Position numbers and translations under genes: made by a program
Origin: Rhodococcoides fascians NBRC 12155 = LMG 3623
Lineage (GTDB): Bacteria; Actinomycetota; Actinomycetes; Mycobacteriales; Mycobacteriaceae
DNA: 64,000 bases
Direction of reading: 5' to 3'
Assembly: GCF_001894785.1 (NCBI RefSeq)
Contig: NZ_BCWW01000009.1
Span: 186,001-250,000, forward strand
Notes under the pieces: generated by a model
Database searches by the model: none
Seen by the model: only the letters and a program-made list of their open reading frames with translations
What the model was told of the DNA's origin: nothing
In this document: piece after piece, positions 49,757 to 58,580 of the stretch
Layout of the letters: the number at the start of each line of letters is the position of its first letter
How positions within the stretch are numbered: the first letter of the stretch is position 1

Positions 49757-50977
49757 CTACTTCTTCCCCGGCGCAGCCCTGTCGTCCTCGTCCTCGAGGC
49801 CGGCCTGTTCGTCGGTCAGTCCCTCGGGTGCGGGGATCTGATCCTCGAGCTCGTCCTGATCGGGCTCGTTCGATCGCTCGTCGATCTGTTCGGAGACGTA
49901 GCGAATCAGCACAGCAGCCACCGCGGCAGCGGGCACTGCGAGGAACGCGCCGATGATCCCGAACAGCGAGCTGCCTCCGGTGACGGCGAGCAGCACGATC
50001 GCTGGATGCAGATTCATGCTGCGGCTCTGCAGGATCGGCTGCAGCACGTTGCCTTCGAGCTGCTGCACCGCGAGGATGATCGCGAGCACGATCAACGCGG
50101 TCGTCAGACCGTTGGCTACCAATGCGACGAGCACAGCGAGAGCGCCCGCGACGAACGCACCGACGATGGGGATGAAGCCACCGAGGAACGTCAGGGTGGC
50201 GAGCACCAATGCCAGCGGGACACCGAGGATCACCAATCCGAGCCCGATGAAGAACGCGTCGATGAAGCTGACGATGGCCTGGGTCCGGATGAAACCGCCC
50301 AGCGTCACCCACATGCGGGAGAGGACTTCGCCGAGATGGCGTCCCGCGCGGCCGCCGGAGAATCCGTGCAGCCACGGCAGGAACTTCGGGCCGTCCTTGA
50401 CGAAGAAGAACGACAGCACGAGCACCAGGGCAAGGGTCACGAGGATGGAACCGGCTGCCGAGACGCCGCTGAACACGCCGGTCGCGATGACGTCGCCGCT
50501 GTCTTGCAGCCGCGAGACGATGGCCGATACCGCATTGTCGATCTGGTCGTCGCCGATGTTGAGCGGAGGTCCCTTGAGCCAGTCCTGCACCTGACCGATG
50601 CCGCCCGACGCCTGATCGACCAACTCGGGAGCCTGCTCGGCCACCGACGGAATGATCAGAGTGATGACCCCGCCGATCACGACGAAGAACACCACGAGCG
50701 ACACGGACGATGCCAGCGCAGGCGGAAAGCCAAGGCGCATCATCAATTTCGCAGGTGGCCACAGAACCGTGGCCACGATCACCGCGAGTAGAACCGGTAG
50801 CAGAATCACCCAGAGATGACCGATCAGCCAACCGAACACCCACGCGCCGGCCGCGATGGAGATCAGGATGAGCGACCATTTCGCCAGCCAGAGGCCACCG
50901 GTTCCGATGAGGTCCCCGCGATCTCGTCCGGACTTCGCGGGCTTCGCAGTACTGCCGGGAACTGCCGATTCGGTCAC
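49757..50977 (-). CDS. AI-2E family transporter / putative permease
   Basis: 406 residues with about eight helices in the PerM/AI-2E arrangement: two N-terminal helix pairs, a cytoplasmic/periplasmic amphipathic middle, and the conserved FGGFIPIVGAFV-like segment (here FLGGFIPIVGAFVAG) followed by QQLEGNVLQPILQSRSMNLHP, which identifies the family. The acidic C-terminal tail is disordered. Substrate unknown; family members include exporters and Na/H antiporters. GTG start. Confidence 0.88.
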   Translation of the reverse strand: MTESAVPGSTAKPAKSGRDRGDLIGTGGLWLAKWSLILISIAAGAWVFGWLIGHLWVILLPVLLAVIVATVLWPPAKLMMRLGFPPALASSVSLVVFFVVIGGVITLIIPSVAEQAPELVDQASGGIGQVQDWLKGPPLNIGDDQIDNAVSAIVSRLQDSGDVIATGVFSGVSAAGSILVTLALVLVLSFFFVKDGPKFLPWLHGFSGGRAGRHLGEVLSRMWVTLGGFIRTQAIVSFIDAFFIGLGLVILGVPLALVLATLTFLGGFIPIVGAFVAGALAVLVALVANGLTTALIVLAIILAVQQLEGNVLQPILQSRSMNLHPAIVLLAVTGGSSLFGIIGAFLAVPAAAVAAVLIRYVSEQIDERSNEPDQDELEDQIPAPEGLTDEQAGLEDEDDRAAPGKK

Positions 50978-51047
50978 GGTGGGTCCTCACATTCGGCGGG
51001 TGGCGGTTCGTGAAGAACCTTAACGTCCCACTCCGACGCGGTGTCGG

Positions 51048-51545
51048 TCAGAGCGCCTCGTGGGCCAGCAGCCACTTCTTCGTCGGCAGTCCCCAACGGA
51101 ATCCACCGAGCGCACCGCCGATCCGAACCACTCGGTGGCACGGTACGAACAGGGCGGCGGCATTGCGCGCGCACGCCGACGCGGCACCGCGAATCGCCGT
51201 CGGCCGTCCGGACAATTCCGCGAACGCGGAGTACGTCACCGGCGCTCCGGGTTCGACAGTGCGCAGCACGTCCCAGGCGTGCATCAGGAATTCGCCCGAT
51301 CGTTGTGCGACGTCGATGTCGTCGATGCGGTCGACGTCGCCGCGGTGATAGGAGTCGACAGCTGCGGTGACGGCGCCGAGGTCGGTCGCCGAGCGGACGT
51401 CGGTGGGTCGCAACGTCGGATGGATCAACACTCGGAGTTCCTCGACATCGGCGGTCCAGCCCGACGCCAGCACGCGCTGATCGGCGTCGACGATGGTGGT
51501 GAACGGACCGATAGGGGTGTCCTGCGTTGCGGAGGTGGCCATCAT
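51048..51545 (-). CDS. ogt: methylated-DNA-protein cysteine methyltransferase
   Basis: 165 residues. Repairs O6-methylguanine by suicide transfer to the cysteine in FVPCHRVV (Cys about 136). RGAASACARNAAALF is the DNA-binding helix region. The ATG at 51545 overlaps the stop of the ada-alkA gene by four bases; the next codon is another ATG. It lies downstream of its regulator-glycosylase, giving an adaptive-response operon. Confidence 0.95.
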   Translation of the reverse strand: MMATSATQDTPIGPFTTIVDADQRVLASGWTADVEELRVLIHPTLRPTDVRSATDLGAVTAAVDSYHRGDVDRIDDIDVAQRSGEFLMHAWDVLRTVEPGAPVTYSAFAELSGRPTAIRGAASACARNAAALFVPCHRVVRIGGALGGFRWGLPTKKWLLAHEAL

Positions 51546-53008
51546 GCCTGCCTTCTTTCCAGTGCGGTGATCCACAGGTGCATCGAGACGTAGGAGCGCC
51601 ACGGTGCCCAGCGTTGGGAGTTCTTCAAAGAAATGTCCAGCGCCTGCGCGCCTTGGCGGACAACGAGATCGGTGTCGAGCAGAACGTCGGGGTCGCCCAG
51701 CAGTCGCATGACGACATAGCGGGCCGTCCACGGCCCGATTCCCTTGAGTTCGAGCAGTTCTCGTTCCAGATCCGGACCCTCCCGCGCGGGGTGTAATGCC
51801 ACCGTTCCCGACGCGATGGCGTCGGCGACGCGGATGACGGTCTGGACCCGAGCCGCCGGGCCGGTGAGGACCTCGTGGCCGCGTTCGGCGATGACGGCAG
51901 CGTCGGGGAACAGCCGTCCGACGCGTCCGTCGCCGAAATCCAGTGGTGCCCCGAGCGCGTCGACGAGCCTGGCGGTGTGGGTGGCCGCTGCCTTCAGCGA
52001 GATCTGTTGCCCGATGACGGTGCGCAGCAACATCTCCGCTCCGTCGACGACCCCGAGGGCCCTGATGCCCGGATGGGCCTCGACGCTCGGCGCGAGTTGG
52101 GGGTCGGCGCGTAGGGCTTCGTCGACGGCAAGCGGATCGGCGTCGAGATCGAGCAGGTGTCGAATCCTGGCCACGGCCGGAGCGAGGTCGCGCATGTCCT
52201 GCAGAGTCAGTGCGGCGCTGACGAATCCGTCCAGGATGCGCAGTGCCACCAGTCCGGCAGCGTGCGGTAACTGCAGTGAACGCACGTATTCGCCGTCGTC
52301 GGAAAACGATTCGATGCCCTCGACCACGTGGCCTCGGAGAAACCACTCGACCCAGCCGCGGTCCAGCGGCGCGCGGTACGGCAGGCGCAACGTGACGGTG
52401 CCACCCACAGTAGGTACGGCCGAGCGGTGCGCTTCTCGCCGCAGGGTCGTCGGATCGACCGCGAAGACCTCTTTGACGGTGTCGTTGAACTGGCGGACGC
52501 TCGAGAAGCCGGCGGCGAAGGCGATGTCGGCCATCGACATGTCGGTGGTCTGGATCAACGTGCGGGCGGTATGCGCGCGATGGGCGCGAGCCAGCGCGAG
52601 CGGTCCGGCACCCACCTCTGCCGTCAGGACGCGGGTCAGTTGGCGGCTCGAGTAACCGAGGGTGCTCGCGAGGCCGTCGACGCCCCCGCGCTCGACGGCT
52701 CCGTCGGAGATCAGCCGCATCGCGCGAGAACTGAGATCCGAGTGGATGTTCCATCGTGGGGAACCGGGAGTGGCGTCGGGCTGGCAACGTCGGCAGGCGC
52801 GGTAGCCGGATTGCTGAGCCGCTGCTGCCGTGGCCATGAACGAGACGTTGCCGGGCTTGGGAGTGCGCGCCGGGCAGGAAGGTCGACAGTAGATGCCGGT
52901 GGTGGAGACGGCGGTGAAGAACTGGCCGTCGAACCGTGCGTCACGCGAGGAGACCGCGCGATAACACCGATCGAAGTCCAGTTCTTGCACCTGCCGTTCG
53001 CTGCTCAT
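51542..53008 (-). CDS. Ada-type methyl-sensor regulator fused to AlkA DNA glycosylase
   Basis: 488 residues, three parts. N-terminal Ada zinc domain with Cys41, Cys45, Cys72 and Cys75 (YCRPSCPAR and ACRRC); one cysteine accepts methyl from phosphotriesters. An AraC-type DNA-binding domain follows (about 85-185; SSVRQFNDTVKEVF). The C-terminal AlkA domain (about 200-488) has the helix-hairpin-helix LKGIGPWTARYVVM and the catalytic Asp in LLDTDLVV. The fusion, known in actinobacteria, couples alkylation sensing to 3-methyladenine removal and to ogt in the same operon. Confidence 0.93.
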   Translation of the reverse strand: MSSERQVQELDFDRCYRAVSSRDARFDGQFFTAVSTTGIYCRPSCPARTPKPGNVSFMATAAAAQQSGYRACRRCQPDATPGSPRWNIHSDLSSRAMRLISDGAVERGGVDGLASTLGYSSRQLTRVLTAEVGAGPLALARAHRAHTARTLIQTTDMSMADIAFAAGFSSVRQFNDTVKEVFAVDPTTLRREAHRSAVPTVGGTVTLRLPYRAPLDRGWVEWFLRGHVVEGIESFSDDGEYVRSLQLPHAAGLVALRILDGFVSAALTLQDMRDLAPAVARIRHLLDLDADPLAVDEALRADPQLAPSVEAHPGIRALGVVDGAEMLLRTVIGQQISLKAAATHTARLVDALGAPLDFGDGRVGRLFPDAAVIAERGHEVLTGPAARVQTVIRVADAIASGTVALHPAREGPDLERELLELKGIGPWTARYVVMRLLGDPDVLLDTDLVVRQGAQALDISLKNSQRWAPWRSYVSMHLWITALERRQA

Positions 53009-53065
53009 GCTCCTACTGTGTCAGCGCGATCCCGCCAGTGCTAGCGGAAATCGGACAGCACCGTG

Positions 53066-53236
53066 TCAGCAGCATCGAGCCCCTGGGTTTCGGTCCGCCT
53101 CGGCGTGCCGGTCTTTCCAGTACTGCCGCACGGTCGGTGGCTCCTGGCCCGGGTGGTGCCGGGCCAGATGCGCGACGTAGCGGTCGTAATCGTGATCACC
53201 CATCACCGAGGTGATCCACCACCACAGCCCGCGCAT
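53066..53236 (-). CDS. ybdD: YbdD/YjiX-family small protein (DUF466)
   Basis: A 56-residue gene below common length cut-offs. It starts with an ATG immediately after the cstA stop (one base between) and reads MRGLWWWITSVMGDHDYDRY, followed by LARHHPG and RQYWKDRHAEAD. The GDHDYxxYxxHxxxxHP and YWxxR pattern is the YbdD/YjiX signature. Members are encoded downstream of CstA-type pyruvate or peptide transporters and are needed for their activity in enterobacteria. Confidence 0.9.
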   Translation of the reverse strand: MRGLWWWITSVMGDHDYDRYVAHLARHHPGQEPPTVRQYWKDRHAEADRNPGARCC

Positions 53237-55510
53237 CTAGTGCGCCGACCCGGGGCGTCGAACGGTGCCCGCATCGATCAGTTCGTCCCACTCGGCCTGG
53301 ATCTGCTTCTCGGCGGGGGTGAGGACGAATCCGGCAGGACCGAAGATCTTCGATGGCACCTCCGGCTCCTCGTTGTCCGGCAGATCTGCTCCGCGAACGG
53401 CTCTGACGCACACGATGACTCCGGCGATGACGACGACCAGGACGAGTACCGCGAAGATGATCGACAGCGTGCCCTGGATGAACGTGTTGCGAATGACCGC
53501 GTCGATGGCCTCGGGGGTCTTTGCGCTGCCGAAGCTGCTCAGGCCCTGCTCCTTCGCGTCACGGAACTGAGAATGCTGCGTCCAGTAACCGATGGCCGGG
53601 GTGGAGGAGAAGATCTTCTGGTACGAGGCCGTCATCGTGACGATGAGGTCCCAGGCAAGTGGAATGCCAGGGATCCACGCCCATTTGTACAGACCTCGTT
53701 TGACGACGATCACCATGACCACCGTCAGGGCGATGGCGGCGAGCAACTGATTGGCGATACCGAACAGCGGGAACAGGGTGTTGATGCCGCCGAGCGGGTC
53801 GGTGACTCCCATGAGAAGGATTGCGCCCCAGGCTGCGACGACGATCAGCGAGCAGATCCATGCTCCGGGACGCCACGACGGGTCCTTGAACTTCTTGGCC
53901 GAGGCTCCGGGCAGGTTGCCGATGCTGTCGGAGAGCATGAAGCGTGCGACGCGGGTGCCGGCATCGACCGTGGTGAGGATGAACAGTGCCTCGAACATGA
54001 TCGCGAAGTGGTACCAGAACGACTTTAGCGATTCGCCGCCGAACACCTGATGCAGAACCTCGGACATGCCGAACGCGAGGGTCGGTGCGCCGCCGGTGCG
54101 AGAGATGATCGATTCCTCGCCCACATCGGTTGCCGCCTGACTCAATTCGGCCGCCGAGATGTCTCCGCCGCTCAATCCCAACCCGTTGACGTACGTCGCC
54201 GCAGTCTCCGGGGTGCCGCCGGTCAGAGTGGCCGGAGCGTTGAGTGCAAAGTAGATGTGCTGATCGAGAACACATGCGGTGATCAGAGCCATGATGGCGA
54301 CGAACGACTCGGTGAGCATGCCGCCGTAGCCGATCATGCGCATCTGCTTTTCCTTCTCGAGCAACTTCGGCGTGGTGCCGGAGGAGATCAGAGCGTGGAA
54401 ACCCGAGAGCGCACCGCAGGCGATGGTGATGAACAGGAACGGGAACAGTGATCCTGCGAATGCCGGTCCGTTGCCTTCGGTGGCGAAGGTGGTCATGGCG
54501 GGCATCTGAATCTCGGGGCGGGCGATGAGAATTCCGACGGCCAACAGGGCGATGGTGCCGACCTTCATGAACGTCGAAAGATAGTCGCGCGGGGCGAGCA
54601 GCAACCACACCGGCAGGATGCAGGCCAGCAGACCGTAGCCGATGAGCAGCCAGGCGACCGTCACCTTGGAGAGCGTGAACCAGTCTGTGCCCCATTCGGT
54701 TTCGGCGACCCAGCCGCCGGCAACGATGGCGAGCAGAAGCAGGACGACACCGATGAGCGAGACCTCGGTGACGTTGCCCGGCCGCAGGTAGCGCAGATAC
54801 ACACCCATGAACAGGGCGATGGGGATGGTCAGCGCGATGGAGAACACGCCCCACGGACTTTCGGCGAGCGCGTTGACGACGACGAGAGCAAGAACCGCGA
54901 TCAGGATGATCATGATGACGAACACCGCGATCAGCGCGGCGGTTCCGCCGACTACTCCGAGTTCGTCACGGGCCATCTGGCCGAGGCTGCGGCCGTTGCG
55001 GCGCGTCGAGATCCACAGCACCAGGAAATCCTGGACGGCTCCGGCGAACACGACGCCGATGATGATCCACATGGTGCCGGGCAGGTAGCCCATCTGGGCC
55101 GCCAGAACCGGTCCGACGAGGGGGCCCGCTCCCGCGATCGCGGCGAAGTGATGGCCGAACAACACCCGACGGTCCGTCGGCATGTAGTCCTTGCCGTTCT
55201 CCAAGATCTCGGCGGGCGTGGCTCGGTCGTCGCGAGGAAAGACGATCTTGCGTTCGATCAGTCTGGCGTAGAAGCGAAACGCGAAGATGTAGGTACACAC
55301 CGCGGCGATGACGAACCAGACTGCGTTGGGATTCTCGCCGCGGACGATGGCGATGATCGTCCAGGCGACGCCGCCGAGCAGGCCGATCACGACGAGCATC
55401 AGACGCTTGATCGGCGTCATGGGATGGGAATCGACGACTCCGACAGGTGGTAGGTCGGGGTCTGTCTTCAGCAATTCGACGTGTGGATCGTCGGCCGCTT
55501 TCAGTGACAT
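53237..55510 (-). CDS. cstA: carbon starvation protein A (CstA) transporter
   Basis: 757 residues with about 16 to 18 membrane helices. Diagnostic segments are FGHHFAAIAGAGPLVGPVLA, GYLPGTMWIIIGVVFAGAVQD and SGFHALISSGTTPK. CstA carries pyruvate or peptides and is induced on carbon limitation in enterobacteria. The ATG at 55510 has GGAG nine bases upstream; an ATG at 55525 and an alternative at 55549 are in frame. A CRP/GlxR-like site sits just upstream. The C-terminal ~40 residues are a charged cytoplasmic tail. Confidence 0.94.
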   Translation of the reverse strand: MSLKAADDPHVELLKTDPDLPPVGVVDSHPMTPIKRLMLVVIGLLGGVAWTIIAIVRGENPNAVWFVIAAVCTYIFAFRFYARLIERKIVFPRDDRATPAEILENGKDYMPTDRRVLFGHHFAAIAGAGPLVGPVLAAQMGYLPGTMWIIIGVVFAGAVQDFLVLWISTRRNGRSLGQMARDELGVVGGTAALIAVFVIMIILIAVLALVVVNALAESPWGVFSIALTIPIALFMGVYLRYLRPGNVTEVSLIGVVLLLLAIVAGGWVAETEWGTDWFTLSKVTVAWLLIGYGLLACILPVWLLLAPRDYLSTFMKVGTIALLAVGILIARPEIQMPAMTTFATEGNGPAFAGSLFPFLFITIACGALSGFHALISSGTTPKLLEKEKQMRMIGYGGMLTESFVAIMALITACVLDQHIYFALNAPATLTGGTPETAATYVNGLGLSGGDISAAELSQAATDVGEESIISRTGGAPTLAFGMSEVLHQVFGGESLKSFWYHFAIMFEALFILTTVDAGTRVARFMLSDSIGNLPGASAKKFKDPSWRPGAWICSLIVVAAWGAILLMGVTDPLGGINTLFPLFGIANQLLAAIALTVVMVIVVKRGLYKWAWIPGIPLAWDLIVTMTASYQKIFSSTPAIGYWTQHSQFRDAKEQGLSSFGSAKTPEAIDAVIRNTFIQGTLSIIFAVLVLVVVIAGVIVCVRAVRGADLPDNEEPEVPSKIFGPAGFVLTPAEKQIQAEWDELIDAGTVRRPGSAH

Positions 55511-55534
55511 GTGTGGGGTCTCCATGGTCGCAGG

Positions 55535-55550
55535 TGTGACTGCGATCACC
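55535..55550 (-). promoter_or_regulatory. CRP/GlxR-like operator upstream of cstA
   Basis: TGTGA (55535-55539), six bases, TCACC (55546-55550): nine of ten positions match the TGTGA-N6-TCACA consensus of cAMP receptor proteins in actinobacteria. It is 25 bases before the chosen start, next to a TAGGGT hexamer that could be a -10, so it may repress rather than activate. Confidence 0.5.
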
Positions 55551-55704
55551 CTATGCGTGACGCACTTGCACGTCCTCGAATCGACACTTCGCGGTGCGCC
55601 CGGCGGTCACTCGTGTGCGCCGAGTGGCGGCGGCCTGGAACCGGATGGTGCTGGGCTGCGTCGTACCGGGTGTCATCACTTCATTCATTCGGGGGGAACA
55701 CCAC

Positions 55705-56007
55705 ATGTCGGGACCGTACGAGCAAACTCATCAGCAGAACTTTCCCGCGGCGCAGCCCTTTGCGCCGGTGCTGCCGGCGTCGAACGCAGGGTGGGCAGTG
55801 GTGGCAGTCATCTTCTTCTGGCCACTGGCCATCCCCGCGTTCAATCATGCGTTGAAAGTCCATCCACTGTGGTCGATGGGTGATGTCCAGGGCGCGCAGT
55901 ACTCGTCGCAGCGCGCGGCGTTCTTCGGCAAGCTGTCCCTCATCATCTTCGGCGTCTTCATCGTTCTCTACCTGGCGTTCATCGGCTTGGTCGTTTCGAA
56001 CATGTGA
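55705..56007 (+). CDS. CD225/dispanin-like small membrane protein
   Basis: 100 residues: a Gln/Pro-rich N-terminus, then two membrane helices (GWAVVAVIFFWPLAIPAFNHA, about 29-49, and SLIIFGVFIVLYLAFIGLVV, about 77-96) joined by HPLWSMGDVQGAQYSSQRA. This arrangement, with a loop of about 25 residues, matches the CD225/dispanin family of small bacterial membrane proteins. ATG at 55705 preceded by GGGGGGA. Function unknown. Confidence 0.75.
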   Translation: MSGPYEQTHQQNFPAAQPFAPVLPASNAGWAVVAVIFFWPLAIPAFNHALKVHPLWSMGDVQGAQYSSQRAAFFGKLSLIIFGVFIVLYLAFIGLVVSNM

Positions 56008-56029
56008 CGGGTCGACGGCGGTGTGCTGA

Positions 56030-56800
56030 TCACCCGCGGGTGACCGAAATTCCGCCGTCGACGTAGAGCGTGGTTCCATGCACCATCGCGGCATCGTCCG
56101 AGACCAGGAACAGCACACCGTCGGCAATGTTCTGCGGCGACAGCACTGTGCCTGCCGGGGTTCCGGCCGTCATGGCGTCGAGTACCTGGCGTGCATCCTC
56201 GTTGCCCGGGGTCAGAGTGGCTCCGGGCGCGAGGGCGTTCACTCGCACACCGTGTGAGCCGAACTCAGCGGCCCAACTGCGAGTGAGCTGCTCGTCGGCG
56301 GCTTTGGTGGCGGAGTACATCGCAGCGAACGGACTGCCCATCGTGGCCATCCACGACCCGATGTTCACGATGACTCCGCTGCCTCGCTCGGCCATGGCCG
56401 GTGCGAGCTCACCGACGAGCACGTGCGGTGCTCGGACGTTGACGGCGAGCATGGCGTCGAGCTGGTCGTCGGGAAGATCGGCTGTCGCGGTGGCCGGATA
56501 GATACCGGCGTTGTTGACGAGAATGTCGACGCGGCCGCCGAGGGCGTCGGTAGTGCGGGCGGCGAACTCGCGAAGTTCGTCGTAGCTGCCGGAGAGATCG
56601 ACGTCGACGAATGCCGCTGTGCCGCGGGCTTCCGAGATGCGGGCCGCCAGGGCTTTGCCGCGCTCGGCGTCGCGGCCGCTGACGACCACCGATGCCCCGT
56701 GGGCGGCGAGGGTGAGCGCGATGGCAGCACCGATCCCACTGGTCGATCCGGTGACGACGGCGGTGCGTCCATGGAGTTGTGTGGAACTGGAAGATGTCAT
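56030..56800 (-). CDS. SDR family oxidoreductase
   Basis: Classical short-chain dehydrogenase/reductase of 256 residues. Cofactor motif TGSTSGIG (about 17-24), NNAG, catalytic Ser in NIGSWMAT, YSATK (Tyr-Lys) and the VRVNALAPG segment. The basic residue after the first beta-strand region (SGRDAERG) suggests NADP(H). It is divergent from an XRE regulator about 100 bases away, an arrangement often seen where the regulator controls the dehydrogenase. Substrate unknown. Confidence 0.92.
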   Translation of the reverse strand: MTSSSSTQLHGRTAVVTGSTSGIGAAIALTLAAHGASVVVSGRDAERGKALAARISEARGTAAFVDVDLSGSYDELREFAARTTDALGGRVDILVNNAGIYPATATADLPDDQLDAMLAVNVRAPHVLVGELAPAMAERGSGVIVNIGSWMATMGSPFAAMYSATKAADEQLTRSWAAEFGSHGVRVNALAPGATLTPGNEDARQVLDAMTAGTPAGTVLSPQNIADGVLFLVSDDAAMVHGTTLYVDGGISVTRG

Positions 56801-56902
56801 GACGCCATGTCTACGGTCGCGGAATCGGGCGGACCAGGCGTCGTTCGACCTAGGTCTGTCATGACCAGGTTGGCCATCGCTCGCGTGGCTACTGTGGATT
56901 TC

Positions 56903-57739
56903 GTGAACAACGACAGGTCGGCGCTGAGCGCGTTTCTGCGTGATCGACGCGACCGCATCACTCCAGCCGAGGCGGGAGTACCGACCTATCCCGGTGCGCG
57001 ACGGGTCCCGGGCCTGCGGCGAGAAGAGCTCGCAGCGCTGGCCGGAGTGAGTCCGGATTACTACAGCAAGCTCGAACAGGGTCGCCAGGCCAACGTCTCA
57101 CCCGAGGTGCTGCGGGCAATTGCTCGGGCGTTGAAACTCGACCGGGTGGAGTCCGCGCATCTGCTCGATCTCGCATCTCCGGCTGTGCCGGTCGGCAGCG
57201 CCCCGGAGCGACCGGATCCGGGATTGCTGCAGGTGATGCGGGCGCTCGATCACGTGCCGGTGCTACTGCTCGGGCGCTCGGGAACCATCTTGGCCAGCAA
57301 TGCGCTGGTTCGTGCGGTGTTGAGTCTGCAGTCGTCCGCCGGGGATTCGCTGTTCCACTATCTGTTTCGCAAGCCCATCGCGCGGGAGCGAATCGTCAAC
57401 TGGTCGCAGTTCGCGGCGGCCTCGGTTGCCGCGCTGCGCAGAGAGCTTGCCCGAAGGCCGGGCGATCCGACCCTGACCGCGCTGATCGACGAATTGCGTT
57501 CGACGGAGCCTTGTTTCGAGCAATGGTGGAGCGATCACGAGGTCGCCGAATTCGCAGGTGCAACCAAGATCATCCAGCACCCGGCGGCGGGCACCCTGCA
57601 ATTCGGAATCGAGTTTCTGACCTCGCCGAGCGCGCAGGATCAAAGTCTGATCGTCTACACGGTCGAGGAGAATTCCAGTACGGCACAAGTCATGCCAATC
57701 CTGGCGAGCTGGGACGCAAACTCGGCGATCACCTCTTGA
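56903..57739 (+). CDS. XRE-family regulator with MmyB-like ligand-binding domain
   Basis: 278 residues. N-terminal helix-turn-helix (about 10-75): RRVPGLRREELAALAGVSPDYYSKLEQGR is represented by its parts VPGLRREELA and VSPDYYSKLEQG. C-terminal MmyB-like domain (about 95-270), which binds fatty-acid-like ligands in characterised relatives. The GTG at 56903 gives the conserved start; the frame remains open to 56423 as a shadow of the SDR gene. The likely target is the divergent SDR gene. Confidence 0.88.
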   Translation: MNNDRSALSAFLRDRRDRITPAEAGVPTYPGARRVPGLRREELAALAGVSPDYYSKLEQGRQANVSPEVLRAIARALKLDRVESAHLLDLASPAVPVGSAPERPDPGLLQVMRALDHVPVLLLGRSGTILASNALVRAVLSLQSSAGDSLFHYLFRKPIARERIVNWSQFAAASVAALRRELARRPGDPTLTALIDELRSTEPCFEQWWSDHEVAEFAGATKIIQHPAAGTLQFGIEFLTSPSAQDQSLIVYTVEENSSTAQVMPILASWDANSAITS

Positions 57740-57773
57740 CCTGAACAACGCTTCAGGTTCTAGCGTCGCAGCC

Positions 57774-58568
57774 ATGGACACATTGGGGCTCGGCTCAATC
57801 GGCATTTCCATCGACGTGTCATCGTCGTATCTCGATGAGGCACGCGCGTTGGAATCACTCGGATTCACCTCGTTCTGGCTGCCGGGCGGGCAGATCGATC
57901 GGCTCGGCAGGCTGGCCGATCTGGTTCACGCGACCGAGACCGCCACCGTCGTTCCGGGGATCGTGCCGGTCGATGTGTACTCACCTGCACAGACCGGAAC
58001 ACTGTTCGACGAGCTCTCGGACACCGGTCGATTCGTCCTCGGTCTCGGTGGGCCGCAGAGTGCTCGACCTCTCGCCGAGTTGCATAGATACCTTGACGAA
58101 CTCGCCGTACCAGCGGATCAGACGCTGCTCGCGGCGCTCGGGCCGAAGAAGTTGGAGATGGCTCGCGACCGCGCGGCCGGCGCGATCGGGTTGCTCGTGA
58201 CGCCCGAGTGGACGTCGCAGGCGCGCGGTGCGCTCGGTGTGTCGACGTTGGTGGTCGACCAGTTCGTCGTGGTCGAGTCCGATCCGGATCGAGCACGCGC
58301 TGCAGCTCGGGAGCCGCTGAGCTTCCTCGCAACCGTCCCCGGCTATCGGCAGAACTTCCTCCGCATGGGGTTCACCGACGCGGATGTCGAGGATCTCAGC
58401 GACCGTCTGGTCGACGACCTGGTGGTGTGGGGGAGTGTCGACGACATCGCCGAGCGGGTGGCCGCTCACCACGCTGCCGGCGCGGATCACGTAGTTCTGG
58501 CACCACTCGGTGCATCGAGTATCGACGCTGGCCGGGCACTGTCCGGGCTGGCCTTGTCGTCAAAGTAG
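57774..58568 (+). CDS. LLM-class, F420-dependent oxidoreductase
   Basis: Luciferase-like TIM-barrel protein of 264 residues. Near the N-terminus GLGSIGISIDVSSSYLDEA, then TATVVPGIVPVDVYSP and FVLGLGGPQ, which are typical of the F420-dependent subfamily. Substrate unknown. It is 34 bases from the XRE gene and 12 bases before ychF, all on the same strand. Confidence 0.82.
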   Translation: MDTLGLGSIGISIDVSSSYLDEARALESLGFTSFWLPGGQIDRLGRLADLVHATETATVVPGIVPVDVYSPAQTGTLFDELSDTGRFVLGLGGPQSARPLAELHRYLDELAVPADQTLLAALGPKKLEMARDRAAGAIGLLVTPEWTSQARGALGVSTLVVDQFVVVESDPDRARAAAREPLSFLATVPGYRQNFLRMGFTDADVEDLSDRLVDDLVVWGSVDDIAERVAAHHAAGADHVVLAPLGASSIDAGRALSGLALSSK

Positions 58569-58580
58569 ACTCCATAGACC

